Part shown: positions 1-6,843 of the stretch, in pieces | Layout: each line of letters starts with the position of its first letter | Position numbering within the stretch: the stretch's first letter is position 1 | Assembly: GCA_964650975.1 (NCBI GenBank) | Contig: CAZYWA010000059.1 | Location: 1-22,645, forward strand | DNA from: CAZYWA01 sp964650975 [NCBI: uncultured bacterium] | GTDB lineage: Bacteria > JADJOY01 | Direction of reading: 5' to 3' | Length of the DNA stretch: 22,645 bases | Translations under genes and position numbers: made by a program | Notes under the pieces: model-generated | The model's database searches: none | What the model was told of the DNA's origin: nothing | The model's input: the letters and a program-made list of their open reading frames with translations, nothing else

Positions 1-60
1 AGGGCTGGTGGGGTGGGGTGGTGTGTGTTTGTGGGGTTTGGGTCGGTTCCCCGGGGGGCA
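1..60. other. G-run-rich, GT-rich segment (possible G-quadruplex)
   Basis: The plus strand carries G runs at 2-4, 10-13, 15-18, 33-36, 40-42 and 53-58, with a GT-repeat stretch at 20-32 between them. Four or more runs of three G in this span could fold as a G-quadruplex, although one loop is long (14 nt). It lies beyond the end of the minus-strand epimerase gene, and no convincing coding frame covers it. Confidence 0.35.
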
Positions 61-137
61 TCAGGGTGCGCCTGGTGGGCGCGCGCGCGCCGCGCCGCCG
101 GCGCGCGGCGAGCAACGCGAGCCGACTCGGGGGTGGG

Positions 138-239
138 GCCCCACGAAAACCGCGCTTTTCGTGGGGCGGGGGGCTGGAACAGCCCCCCGGGGAAACATCG
201 GCGGACAGGTTGAGAGGCGAGCATCGCGAGTCTCTCAAC
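138..239. terminator. Cluster of three strong hairpins after the epimerase gene
   Basis: Three perfect inverted repeats lie in a row. The first has 12-bp arms at 138-149 and 156-167, each including a four-base A or T tract, with a 6-nt loop. The second has 9-bp arms at 167-175 and 181-189 with a 5-nt loop. The third has 8-bp arms at 209-216 and 232-239 and includes the epimerase stop codon. The position just after a minus-strand gene suits a termination or mRNA 3'-stabilising region. No separate T run follows, so function is inferred from structure only. Confidence 0.5.
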
Positions 240-1227
240 TGGACGCCTTCCCCAGCATGCCGCTGGCGCGGAACCACTCGTAGGTGTCGGCGACCGTGGC
301 TTCGAGCGGGCGCGGCTGGTAGCCGAGCTCGCGGGCGGCCTTCGCGTGGCTGACGCTCGGATTTCCGCACAGCGCGTGCAGCGACTCGTTGGTGAAGAGC
401 GGGCGCGAGCCGGTGAGCTTCGCCCATGCCATCGCGAACGGCGCGCCGATCTTGGCGATCCACATCGGTGTGGTGAAGAGCGGCGGCCGCACTCCGCCCT
501 TCGCGCGGCACACGCTCGCCAGCTCGCGCACCGTGCGGTATTCGTTGCCGAGCAGGTAGCGCTCGCCGGTGCGTCCCTTTTCCGCGGCGGCGATGGCACC
601 GTCCGCGATGTCGCGCACGTCCACCCAGTCGAAGCCGCCCGCCACGAGCGCCGGCAGCCGCCGGAAGTGGAGGTCGAGGAACACCTCGCCCATTCGCGAC
701 GGCTTGAAGTCGTTGGGGCCGATCACCGCCGCGGGGTTCACGATGACGGCGTCGAGGCCGCGCTTGATGCCGGCCTGGACCTCGCGCTCCGAGCCCGCCT
801 TCGAACGATCGTACGCGTACGCGTGGCCTTCGTCGGCGAGCGCCCGCTGCTCGTCCATCGGCACGTCGTAAGGCTCGTTCACCCGCGCGTGGATCGAGCT
901 GAAGTGCACCAGCCGCTTCGCCTTGTTGGCGAGGCACGCCTCGACCACGTGGCGGGTGCCGATCACGTTGGTGCGGTGCACCGAGCCGTCGGGGTCGCCC
1001 TCGATCGAGATCTTGACGGCGAGGTGGAACACCAGCTCGGCGCCGGCGAGGGCCGCGCGCACCTGATCGGCGTCGAGCACGTCGGCCTTGACGCGCTCGA
1101 CAGTGAGGCCCTCGAGGGCGCGGGTGTCGTTCCGCACCACCGCGCGCACGTCGTGGCCCCGCTCGAGGAGCGCGCGCACCAGATTTCCGCCGACGTGTCC
1201 AGCGGCGCCCGTGACGGCGACCTTCAT
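235..1227 (-). CDS. NAD-dependent epimerase/dehydratase (extended SDR family)
   Basis: This is a 330-residue extended short-chain dehydrogenase/reductase. The N-terminal Rossmann motif TGAAGHVG is at residues 6-13. The catalytic Tyr-x-x-x-Lys is Y139-K143 (YDRSK), preceded by a serine pair at 110-111. The overall pattern resembles the dihydroflavonol-reductase/HpnA-like branch, which acts on sugar, sterol or hopanoid-type substrates with NAD(P). The length is normal for the family and the ATG at 1225-1227 gives an intact nucleotide-binding motif. It stands alone on the minus strand, 160 bp downstream of nudC and separated from it by hairpins, so it is probably transcribed separately. The substrate cannot be told from sequence. 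The family call is firm, the HpnA-like subtype tentative. Confidence 0.9.
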   Translation of the reverse strand: MKVAVTGAAGHVGGNLVRALLERGHDVRAVVRNDTRALEGLTVERVKADVLDADQVRAALAGAELVFHLAVKISIEGDPDGSVHRTNVIGTRHVVEACLANKAKRLVHFSSIHARVNEPYDVPMDEQRALADEGHAYAYDRSKAGSEREVQAGIKRGLDAVIVNPAAVIGPNDFKPSRMGEVFLDLHFRRLPALVAGGFDWVDVRDIADGAIAAAEKGRTGERYLLGNEYRTVRELASVCRAKGGVRPPLFTTPMWIAKIGAPFAMAWAKLTGSRPLFTNESLHALCGNPSVSHAKAARELGYQPRPLEATVADTYEWFRASGMLGKASS

Positions 1228-1326
1228 GATTGCGACCTCGCGTGAGTGGCTCGGCGCCGGGCTCGGACGCCGATGAGGGCGGAAGTGAAACGCGTTCTAG
1301 TCGTTTCGCCTAGCCCATCCGGCGGC

Positions 1327-1361
1327 AGCCCGCCGCAGACCGGCGGGCTCCAACGTGGAGC
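1327..1361 (-). terminator. Two adjoining hairpins downstream of nudC
   Basis: A perfect 9-bp inverted repeat has arms at 1327-1335 and 1341-1349 and a 5-nt loop. A second, overlapping 6-bp repeat has arms at 1347-1352 and 1356-1361 and a 3-nt loop. Both lie 27-60 bp past the nudC stop codon, in the gap before the next minus-strand gene. No T tract follows, so this is either an atypical terminator or an RNA 3'-end structure. Confidence 0.4.
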
Positions 1362-1387
1362 GCGACGGTCCCCGGCGCGCCTGCGTC

Positions 1388-2251
1388 CTACGACGAGCTG
1401 ACCCCGCCGAGGCTCGCGAGGTGCGCCTCGATCAGGCGCCACGCGATGCTGATGGGGCCAGGCAGCGTGAGTTGGCCGAGCTCGCCGATGTCGTGCCAGC
1501 CGGCGCGGTCGAGCTCGTCGCCGTCGGGACGCGGCTCGCCGCTCACGTGGCGCGCGAAGAAACCGATCATGAGCTGGTGCGGGAACGGCCACGGCTGGCT
1601 CGCGAAGTAGCGCGGCTCGTCGATCTCGACGCCGACCTCCTCGCGCACCTCGCGGCGCAAGCAGGACTCGAGGCTCTCACCGGGCTCGACGAAGCCGGCG
1701 ACCAGGCTCAGCATCGGACCGCGTCCGCGACGGTGCGCCAGCAGGATGCGGCGGCCGCCGTCGTGGATCAGCACGATCACGCACGGGCTGACATGCGGAT
1801 ACGCCGTGTGGTTGCAGGCCGTGCAGCGCTTGCCCCACTCGCCGTGCACCGGCTCGGTGGCGCTGCCGCAGAATGCGCAAAATCGGCTGGCGCTTTGCCA
1901 GCGCACGAGCTGATAGGCGTAGCCGACCACGGCGTAGAGGTCGGGCGACAACCGGCCGTAGAGCCCGCGCAGATCGATCGATTCGAGGTCTTCGGGCAGT
2001 CTCGCGTCGGCGTGGACGTGTACGCCCATGCACGCGACTCCGTCGAGCATGCCGAGGAAGAGCGCGGGCTCGGCCGCCGCTCCGCCGAGCGCCGAGCGCA
2101 GCGAGCCGCGCGGCAGCTCGAACGAGCCGCGGCCTTCGCGCACCAGCACGTCCTCGCCCTGGAACGCCACCCAGACGGCGTCGCCCTCGGGAGCGGCCTC
2201 TGGCGGGTATGCGCGGACGAAGCGGTCCGGAAGCGCGAGCGTGATGTCCAT
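1388..2251 (-). CDS. nudC: NAD(H) diphosphatase / NAD-RNA decapping Nudix hydrolase NudC
   Basis: This is a 287-residue protein with the full NudC architecture. It has an N-terminal domain, a four-cysteine zinc ribbon (C125, C128, C143, C146), and a Nudix box starting at G186 and running through REVREEVG. The diagnostic SQPWPFP motif at 218-224 marks the NADH-pyrophosphatase subfamily. Family members hydrolyse NADH to NMNH and AMP, and in E. coli NudC also removes NAD caps from RNA 5' ends. All zinc ligands and Nudix acidic residues are present, so an active enzyme is expected. The start ATG at 2249-2251 faces the rppH start across a 59-bp gap. It is the only gene of its transcription unit that I can see. 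Confidence 0.96.
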   Translation of the reverse strand: MDITLALPDRFVRAYPPEAAPEGDAVWVAFQGEDVLVREGRGSFELPRGSLRSALGGAAAEPALFLGMLDGVACMGVHVHADARLPEDLESIDLRGLYGRLSPDLYAVVGYAYQLVRWQSASRFCAFCGSATEPVHGEWGKRCTACNHTAYPHVSPCVIVLIHDGGRRILLAHRRGRGPMLSLVAGFVEPGESLESCLRREVREEVGVEIDEPRYFASQPWPFPHQLMIGFFARHVSGEPRPDGDELDRAGWHDIGELGQLTLPGPISIAWRLIEAHLASLGGVSSS

Positions 2252-2310
2252 CGAGGGAGAGCCCGGGCCGCGGCAACGCGTCGGGCCGTGGCTAGGATAC
2301 AGTCGCCACG
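2252..2310. promoter_or_regulatory. Shared divergent control region of nudC and rppH
   Basis: The whole 59-bp gap must hold both promoters. On the plus strand TAGGAT at 2293-2298 resembles a -10 box, placing a start site only a few bases before the rppH ATG. No Shine-Dalgarno sequence precedes that ATG, so rppH may be translated from a leaderless or very short-leader mRNA. I see no good -35 box on either strand. The promoter assignment is an inference from position and the weak -10 match. Confidence 0.3.
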
Positions 2311-2805
2311 ATGGTTCGCCGTGAAGACCTACCCTATCGGGCCTGTGTGGGCATCGTGCTCGCCAACCGCGCCGGCCGTGTCTTCGTGGGCCGGCGGATC
2401 GACCAGGAGACCGAGTCCTGGCAGCTCCCCCAGGGCGGGATCGACGAGGGCGAGGAGCCGCGCGCCGCGGCGCTGCGCGAGCTCGAGGAGGAGATCGGCA
2501 CCGCTCGCGCGGACGTGATCGGCGAGTCGGCCGGCTGGCTCACCTACGAGCTGCCCGACGAGCTCTTGGGCAAGGTGTGGAAGGGCAAATACCGCGGCCA
2601 GCGCCAGAAGTGGTTCGCGATGCGCTTCACCGGCCGCGACGCCGACATCCGCATCGACACCGAGCATCCCGAGTTCGACGCCTGGAAGTGGATCGCTCTG
2701 ACGCGGGTGCCGAAGCTGATCGTGCCGTTCAAAAGGGCCGTCTACGAGCAAGTGGTGGCGGAATTCGAGCCGTTGCTCGCCATCGCGGGACGGAGGCGCT
2801 CGTGA
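2311..2805 (+). CDS. rppH: RNA pyrophosphohydrolase RppH (Nudix family)
   Basis: This 164-residue Nudix hydrolase closely follows the RppH/NudH pattern. It starts with the YRACVGIVL strand near residue 9, followed by the SWQLPQGGID segment. The Nudix box G-x5-E-x7-REL-x-EE-x-G is at residues 42-63. The aromatic KGKYRGQRQKWF segment near residue 90 is typical of the family. RppH converts 5'-triphosphate or diphosphate RNA ends to monophosphate, exposing the RNA to endonuclease decay; relatives also cleave dinucleoside polyphosphates. The stop codon overlaps the next start (GTGA at 2802-2805), so translation of the two genes is probably coupled. It is divergent from nudC. Confidence 0.94.
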   Translation: MVRREDLPYRACVGIVLANRAGRVFVGRRIDQETESWQLPQGGIDEGEEPRAAALRELEEEIGTARADVIGESAGWLTYELPDELLGKVWKGKYRGQRQKWFAMRFTGRDADIRIDTEHPEFDAWKWIALTRVPKLIVPFKRAVYEQVVAEFEPLLAIAGRRRS

Positions 2806-3212
2806 ACGCGCGGCGGCCGGTGAAAGAAGAGCTCACCCGGAAGCTCGAGCGTCGCGCTACCGAACGGCGGGTCGACGACGTGACCGCGGTGCGCCACGAG
2901 CATCGATCGGTGCGCCTCTGGTTCGTCGCCGAGCTGGTGCTCGCGGCACCGGCCTACTGGCTCTGGAACCACCGGCACGACCCCGCGGTGATCGCGTGGT
3001 TCCAGCCGGCGATGGTGGTCGCGGCGCTGCTCGCGTTCACGCTCATCGCTCGCGTTCTGTTCGCGAGCGCCACCTTCCGCGTGATGCGAGCGCTGGGTTC
3101 TCAGTGGCCCGCGGCGTGGGCGATGGTCTCGCTCATTCCCATCCTGGACGTGCTGCTCCTCGGCCTCCTCGAGCTGCTCGTGAGCGAGTTCGCTCGTAAG
3201 CGGGGCACGTGA
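2802..3212 (+). CDS. Small three-helix membrane protein of unknown function
   Basis: This is a 136-residue protein from the GTG at 2802, chosen because it overlaps the rppH stop in a GTGA junction. The frame is open further upstream, but only inside rppH. The first 35 or so residues are strongly basic and charged. Three hydrophobic segments follow, at about 39-55, 64-88 and 105-127, and the C-terminus is basic. This suggests an inner-membrane protein with a cytoplasmic charged N-terminus. I recognise no domain. Its own stop again overlaps the next gene's GTG (3209-3212), so the three genes form a coupled unit. No function can be assigned. Confidence 0.75.
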   Translation: MNARRPVKEELTRKLERRATERRVDDVTAVRHEHRSVRLWFVAELVLAAPAYWLWNHRHDPAVIAWFQPAMVVAALLAFTLIARVLFASATFRVMRALGSQWPAAWAMVSLIPILDVLLLGLLELLVSEFARKRGT

Positions 3213-3781
3213 GCAACTTGCCGGTCCTCGAGACCGAGCGGTTGCTGCTCGCGGTGCCCACCGCGGGCGACTTCTCGCGGGTGCGCGATTTCTTCGCCCG
3301 CAACGCCGAGCATCTCTCGCCGTGGGCGGCGGTGATGTCGGATGCCGCGCTCGAGGACGTGATCCGGCGCCGCGTGAACGGCGCCGAACAGGAGTACCGC
3401 GGCGATCGCGGGCTGTGGATGGTCCTGGCCCGGCGCGAGAATCCGGCCGGGCCGATGATCGGCGACGTGCATCTCTCGAACGTGGTGCGCGGCGCTTTTC
3501 AGGCGTGCTACCTGGGCTACCAGATCGATCGCGAGGCCGAGGGGCAGGGGTTGATGACCGAGGCGGTGGGCGCGGTGATCGACTACGCGTTCCGCTCGAT
3601 GAACCTGCACCGGGTGATGGCCAACCATCAGCCCGGGAATGAGCGCAGCGCGCGGGTGCTCGCGCGGCTCGGCTTCTCCGTGGAAGGAATCGCGCGGAAC
3701 TACCTGCACATCGGCGGCGCGTGGCGCGACCACGTGCTCACCTCACTCACCAACGACGATTGGACGCCGCGCCCCGCATAG
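3209..3781 (+). CDS. GNAT N-acetyltransferase, RimJ/RimL type
   Basis: This 190-residue protein shows the GNAT layout of ribosomal-protein N-terminal acetyltransferases. An N-terminal LETERLLL motif is followed by the acetyl-CoA-binding stretch EGQGLMTEA at 111-119. Next comes the conserved NLHRV...NERSARVLARLGF region at about 132-155, and the GxWRDH segment near residue 170. Relatives acetylate the N-terminal alanine or serine of ribosomal proteins, though many homologues have other substrates. The GTG start at 3209 overlaps the preceding stop codon. As the last gene of the rppH unit it may link protein modification to RNA turnover, but shared transcription is the only evidence. Confidence 0.9.
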   Translation: MSNLPVLETERLLLAVPTAGDFSRVRDFFARNAEHLSPWAAVMSDAALEDVIRRRVNGAEQEYRGDRGLWMVLARRENPAGPMIGDVHLSNVVRGAFQACYLGYQIDREAEGQGLMTEAVGAVIDYAFRSMNLHRVMANHQPGNERSARVLARLGFSVEGIARNYLHIGGAWRDHVLTSLTNDDWTPRPA

Positions 3782-3793
3782 GGCGTCTCGCCC
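3781..3793. terminator. Short hairpin between convergent genes
   Basis: A 5-bp GC stem (3781-3785 with 3789-3793, 3-nt loop) sits in the 30-bp gap between the acetyltransferase and CPBP genes, which end facing each other. It could serve as a bidirectional stop, but it is short and lacks a T run. Confidence 0.25.
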
Positions 3794-3811
3794 GGTGTCC
3801 GCGAGGATCGC

Positions 3812-4639
3812 TCAGCCTGCGAGCACCTTCTGCAGATCGTGCAGCTTCTCCATGGCCCAGGGGAGAATCGCGAGGCTGGTGGCGTCGAAGGCGCCGTGGG
3901 CGATCACGGCCGGCCACACCGAATCGTGCAGCACGATGATGGCACCCAGCATCAGGCCGAGGACGCCGGTGAGCGTCATCGCCACCGGGCCTTGCGCCGC
4001 GTGACCGAGGCCGAAGATCACGGCCGCGATCGCGACCGCGCCGAGCTGTCCGAGCTTGGAGCCGAACTGGCGAGGCCAGAGCGCGCGAAAGCCAGCCAGG
4101 ACACCGCCGCGCCACAGCTCCTCGCGCAGGCCGCCCACCAGGAAGCTCACCACGGTCACCATCAGCCAGAAGTAGGCGGGATCGTCGCGCATCGCCGAGA
4201 TGTCGACGATCGCCTCGACCTTGGGCCGGTTGCTGAACAGGTAGCTCGAGAGCTGCTCCGGCTTCACGATCCCGGTGACGGCGAGCGCGACGCCCACGGC
4301 GAGCAGCACCGCGCCGACCCCGAGGCGGATCCCCACCGAATAGGCGAGGCCGAGCGGCACGGCCCAGCGGCGCGGGCGAAAGCGCAGGCGTAGCTGGTCG
4401 CGGCTGGCGCGCGACGCGAGGCACGCGAGCACGAACACCAGCGCAAAGCTCGCGAGCTCCCAGGCACTCACCAGCATGGCGCCGAGCGCGTGACCGGAAA
4501 GCGCCGGCGTGCCGGCGCCGCGGCGCAGATAGGCGATCGCGCCCAGGACGAGTGGGTAAGCGCCGAGGATCGCGAGGTGCGCGATCCACTTCCCGCGGCG
4601 CGGGACGACGGGATCGAGCGCCGGCGCCGAGTCGTTCAC
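3812..4639 (-). CDS. CPBP family intramembrane glutamic endopeptidase (CAAX protease/Abi)
   Basis: This 275-residue polytopic membrane protein has about seven or eight hydrophobic segments. It carries the three CPBP/Abi motifs: EELWRG with E173, E174 and R177; F209-x-x-x-H213; and H248-x-x-x-D252. In the Rce1 branch these residues form the active site within the membrane. Bacterial members act in prenyl-protein-like processing, bacteriocin immunity or protein maturation, and the substrate cannot be told here. All motif residues are present, so activity is expected. Its ATG overlaps the stop of the upstream gene (ATGA at 4636-4639), making it the last gene of the minus-strand operon that starts at 7629. 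Confidence 0.92.
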   Translation of the reverse strand: MNDSAPALDPVVPRRGKWIAHLAILGAYPLVLGAIAYLRRGAGTPALSGHALGAMLVSAWELASFALVFVLACLASRASRDQLRLRFRPRRWAVPLGLAYSVGIRLGVGAVLLAVGVALAVTGIVKPEQLSSYLFSNRPKVEAIVDISAMRDDPAYFWLMVTVVSFLVGGLREELWRGGVLAGFRALWPRQFGSKLGQLGAVAIAAVIFGLGHAAQGPVAMTLTGVLGLMLGAIIVLHDSVWPAVIAHGAFDATSLAILPWAMEKLHDLQKVLAG

Positions 4640-5196
4640 TTAGGTGGCGGGACGAAAGCGATCGGTGGCTGGTCGCGGTCGAGAATGAAGAAGCCGAAGC
4701 GAACCGTGGTGAACCCGAGTGCGATGGTCGCGAAGCCCAGGTAGACGTCGGGATCGGCGGGGTCGGGCTGCACCAGGTAGTCGCGGATCAGCCGCTCGGG
4801 ATTCACGATCGAGTTCTGCTCGACCCCGTAATCGATCGAGAGTCCGTTCGGATAAAGCGCGGGCTTCGGGCTCTCGCTCGCGGGATAGACGTCGTAGAAC
4901 CCGTGACGTTTCGGCATGCCCTCCGAGGGGCGAGGCAACCACGGCTGGTGCAGGTCGTTTTGCTCCACGAACACGTTGTAACCGTGGCAGCGGCCCGCGC
5001 CCGCTTCCTCGCCGTCACGCAGGTAGAAACCTTTCTTGAACTTCTGGAAGCCGAGCACCGCCGTGACGGAGGGCACGTTGAAGCCCTGGAACTCCCAGCC
5101 GGCGAGCGCCGCGATCCTGGGCCGCACGCCGGACTGCATGCGCCGGTCGAGCTCGATCGGCGGTAGTCGCGCGAGCTGCTGGGCCGCGATGCGCAT
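4636..5196 (-). CDS. Uncharacterised protein, paralogue A of a tandem pair
   Basis: This is a soluble-looking 186-residue protein with no signal peptide or membrane segment. I recognise no named domain. The visible pattern is W-E-F-x-G-F-N near residue 34, a FQKFKKGFY segment, GYNV, an IDYG motif, a DYLVQ segment and VYLGFA...FFILDR near the C-terminus. The same sequence of landmarks occurs in the neighbouring gene at 5222-5812, so I read the two as diverged tandem duplicates. Conserved aromatics and a final Phe-rich strand would suit a small beta-rich ligand-binding fold, but that is speculative. No clear Shine-Dalgarno precedes the ATG. It lies 25 bp after paralogue B and overlaps the CPBP gene by 4 bp. 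Confidence 0.8.
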   Translation of the reverse strand: MRIAAQQLARLPPIELDRRMQSGVRPRIAALAGWEFQGFNVPSVTAVLGFQKFKKGFYLRDGEEAGAGRCHGYNVFVEQNDLHQPWLPRPSEGMPKRHGFYDVYPASESPKPALYPNGLSIDYGVEQNSIVNPERLIRDYLVQPDPADPDVYLGFATIALGFTTVRFGFFILDRDQPPIAFVPPPK

Positions 5197-5221
5197 GAGC
5201 GTTTTCAGCCGTCCCGGCGGA

Positions 5222-5812
5222 TCAGGCCCGCGGGCGCGCCCGGCACAGCACGAACCAGTTGGGCATCGGGTCGGTGCCTTTCTTGAAGGCGCGGCCGATC
5301 ACCACGTCGTCGCTCACCCAGCGCAGGAAATCGACCATGCCACCGTAGATGTACTGCGAGAGGCCGACGTCGTTGGGCTTGATGGGCGGCCAGCTCATCG
5401 GTTTCGAGCTCGGCACTTGCAGGTAATCGACCGCGAGCTCGCCGGGTCGGGCGTCCCACGAGTGGGTCACGTAGTAACCGGGGCCGGTGATCGGAGCCAG
5501 CGCCTGGTTGTTGTAGCCGCCGATGGTGCCCTCGCTGGTCCGATAAAAGACCTTCTGGAAGCGAGTGAACGCGGGCAGCGAGTTCTTGCCTTCGAAAGGA
5601 AACGGCAAGAGCGGCTCGGCGCCGCTCGGCACCAGGTACTCGATCGAGAGCGGCTTCGAGCCCTCGGCGATCTTCCACAGACGCTCCTGGGACTTCCGGT
5701 CGAGCGCCATGGTTTCCAGGATGCGCTCCGAGTGCGCGAGCCCCTCGAGGTGCTTGGTGACCTCGGTGAGCTTCACGGAGGGATCGGCGAGGACGTCCTT
5801 GAGCGAAGGCAT
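5222..5812 (-). CDS. Uncharacterised protein, paralogue B of a tandem pair
   Basis: This is a 196-residue soluble protein with a good ribosome-binding site (AAAGGA) just upstream of the ATG at 5810-5812. It shares ordered landmarks with the gene at 4636-5196: an RFQKVFYR segment, GGYNN, G-Y-Y-V, LAVDY, then VVIGRAF and WFVLCR at the C-terminus. Its N-terminal 60 residues are its own, helical in character and partly charged. I cannot name a family. It sits 33 bp after the adenosine kinase gene in the same operon, so it is probably co-transcribed with metabolic genes. A catalytic role is unsupported, since I see no recognisable active-site motif. Confidence 0.82.
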   Translation of the reverse strand: MPSLKDVLADPSVKLTEVTKHLEGLAHSERILETMALDRKSQERLWKIAEGSKPLSIEYLVPSGAEPLLPFPFEGKNSLPAFTRFQKVFYRTSEGTIGGYNNQALAPITGPGYYVTHSWDARPGELAVDYLQVPSSKPMSWPPIKPNDVGLSQYIYGGMVDFLRWVSDDVVIGRAFKKGTDPMPNWFVLCRARPRA

Positions 5813-5845
5813 GGCGATCGTTCCTTTCGACGGTGCGTGGTTCGT

Positions 5846-6829
5846 TCAACCCGCGAGGGAGCGGATCTCGTCGGCGGTGAACGCGCGCGGCAATCGCGCG
5901 CCCATTTGCGCCACCACCTTGGCGGCCGCGTGCGAGCCCAAGCGGCCGGCCTGCTGCCAGCTGAGCCCGTGAGTGAGACCGTAGAGGACTCCGGCGGCGT
6001 ACATGTCGCCAGCGCCGGTGGTGTCGACGGCGTCGACCCGAACTCCCTCCACCGGGAAGATCTCGTTGCCGTGCATCAGCATCGAGCCGTCGGCGCCCAG
6101 TGTCAGCGCCACGTTGGTGGCGTGGCGGTGGATGGTGCGCGCGCACTCGATGGGATCGTCGCTGCCGACCAGCGCCTTGGCTTCTTCCTTGTTGGCGAAC
6201 AAGAGATCCACGGGCCCGCGTACCAGCTCCCAGCAGAGTGTGCGACAGGTGCCGACCACCCACGCGTCGGAGAGTGACAGCGCCACCTGCACGCCGTGCG
6301 CCTTGGCGATCTCGATCGCCTTGAGCGCCGCGGCGCGGGTGTCGTCTCCGGGGAAGAGATAGCCCTCGATGTAGAGGTACTTGGATTTCGCGATCTCTTC
6401 CTCGGGCAGATCGCCGGCCGCCAGCTTGGACGAGATGCCGAGGTGCGTGAGCATGGTGCGCTGCGCGTCGGGCGTGATCAGGATCACCGAGGTGCCGGTG
6501 ATGCCGTCCGACGCGGCGATCGGCACCGCGACGCCGAGCTTTCGCAGGTCGTTCACGTAGAACTCGCCCAGGTCGTCGTTTCCGGTCTTGCAAGCGTAAG
6601 CACCGGTGCCGCCCATGTGCGCGACGCCCACGACGGTATTGCAGGCCGAGCCGCCCGAGCACCGCGACACCGCACGGTCGGCGAGCGTTGCCAGCACCTC
6701 GACCTGGCGCTCGGCCTCGACCAGCGTCATGAGGCCCTTCTGGACCCGGATGTGATCCAGGAACGCGTCGTCGATCTTGAGCTGCAAGTCGACGATCGCG
6801 TTGCCGACACCGAAGACGTCGTAGGACAT
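5846..6829 (-). CDS. PfkB-family carbohydrate/nucleoside kinase, adenosine kinase-like
   Basis: This 327-residue ribokinase-fold enzyme starts at the ATG ending at 6829. The N-terminal VGNAIVDL strand is at 8-15, the substrate-lid glycine motif GGSACNT at 59-65, and the catalytic PfkB signature DTTGAGD at 269-275, with D275 as the expected base. The opening sequence and overall pattern resemble bacterial proteins annotated as adenosine kinase, which phosphorylate adenosine to AMP; other sugars cannot be excluded. The frame stays open far upstream inside the crotonase gene, but the chosen ATG has AGAGGA nine bases before it and gives the normal family length. It follows the crotonase stop by 14 bp. 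Confidence 0.9.
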   Translation of the reverse strand: MSYDVFGVGNAIVDLQLKIDDAFLDHIRVQKGLMTLVEAERQVEVLATLADRAVSRCSGGSACNTVVGVAHMGGTGAYACKTGNDDLGEFYVNDLRKLGVAVPIAASDGITGTSVILITPDAQRTMLTHLGISSKLAAGDLPEEEIAKSKYLYIEGYLFPGDDTRAAALKAIEIAKAHGVQVALSLSDAWVVGTCRTLCWELVRGPVDLLFANKEEAKALVGSDDPIECARTIHRHATNVALTLGADGSMLMHGNEIFPVEGVRVDAVDTTGAGDMYAAGVLYGLTHGLSWQQAGRLGSHAAAKVVAQMGARLPRAFTADEIRSLAG

Positions 6830-6843
6830 GGGCGGGCGTCCTC

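Noticed and set aside
1-353. Overlapping plus-strand short frames at the left edge
   Set aside because: They arise from the G-rich, hairpin-rich stretch, have three competing frames, and end inside the epimerase gene in antisense.
3812-4639. CPBP protease as a bacteriocin-immunity or phage-defence (Abi) gene
   Set aside because: The family includes such members, but here it ends a metabolic operon with no toxin or bacteriocin gene nearby, so defence is not supported.
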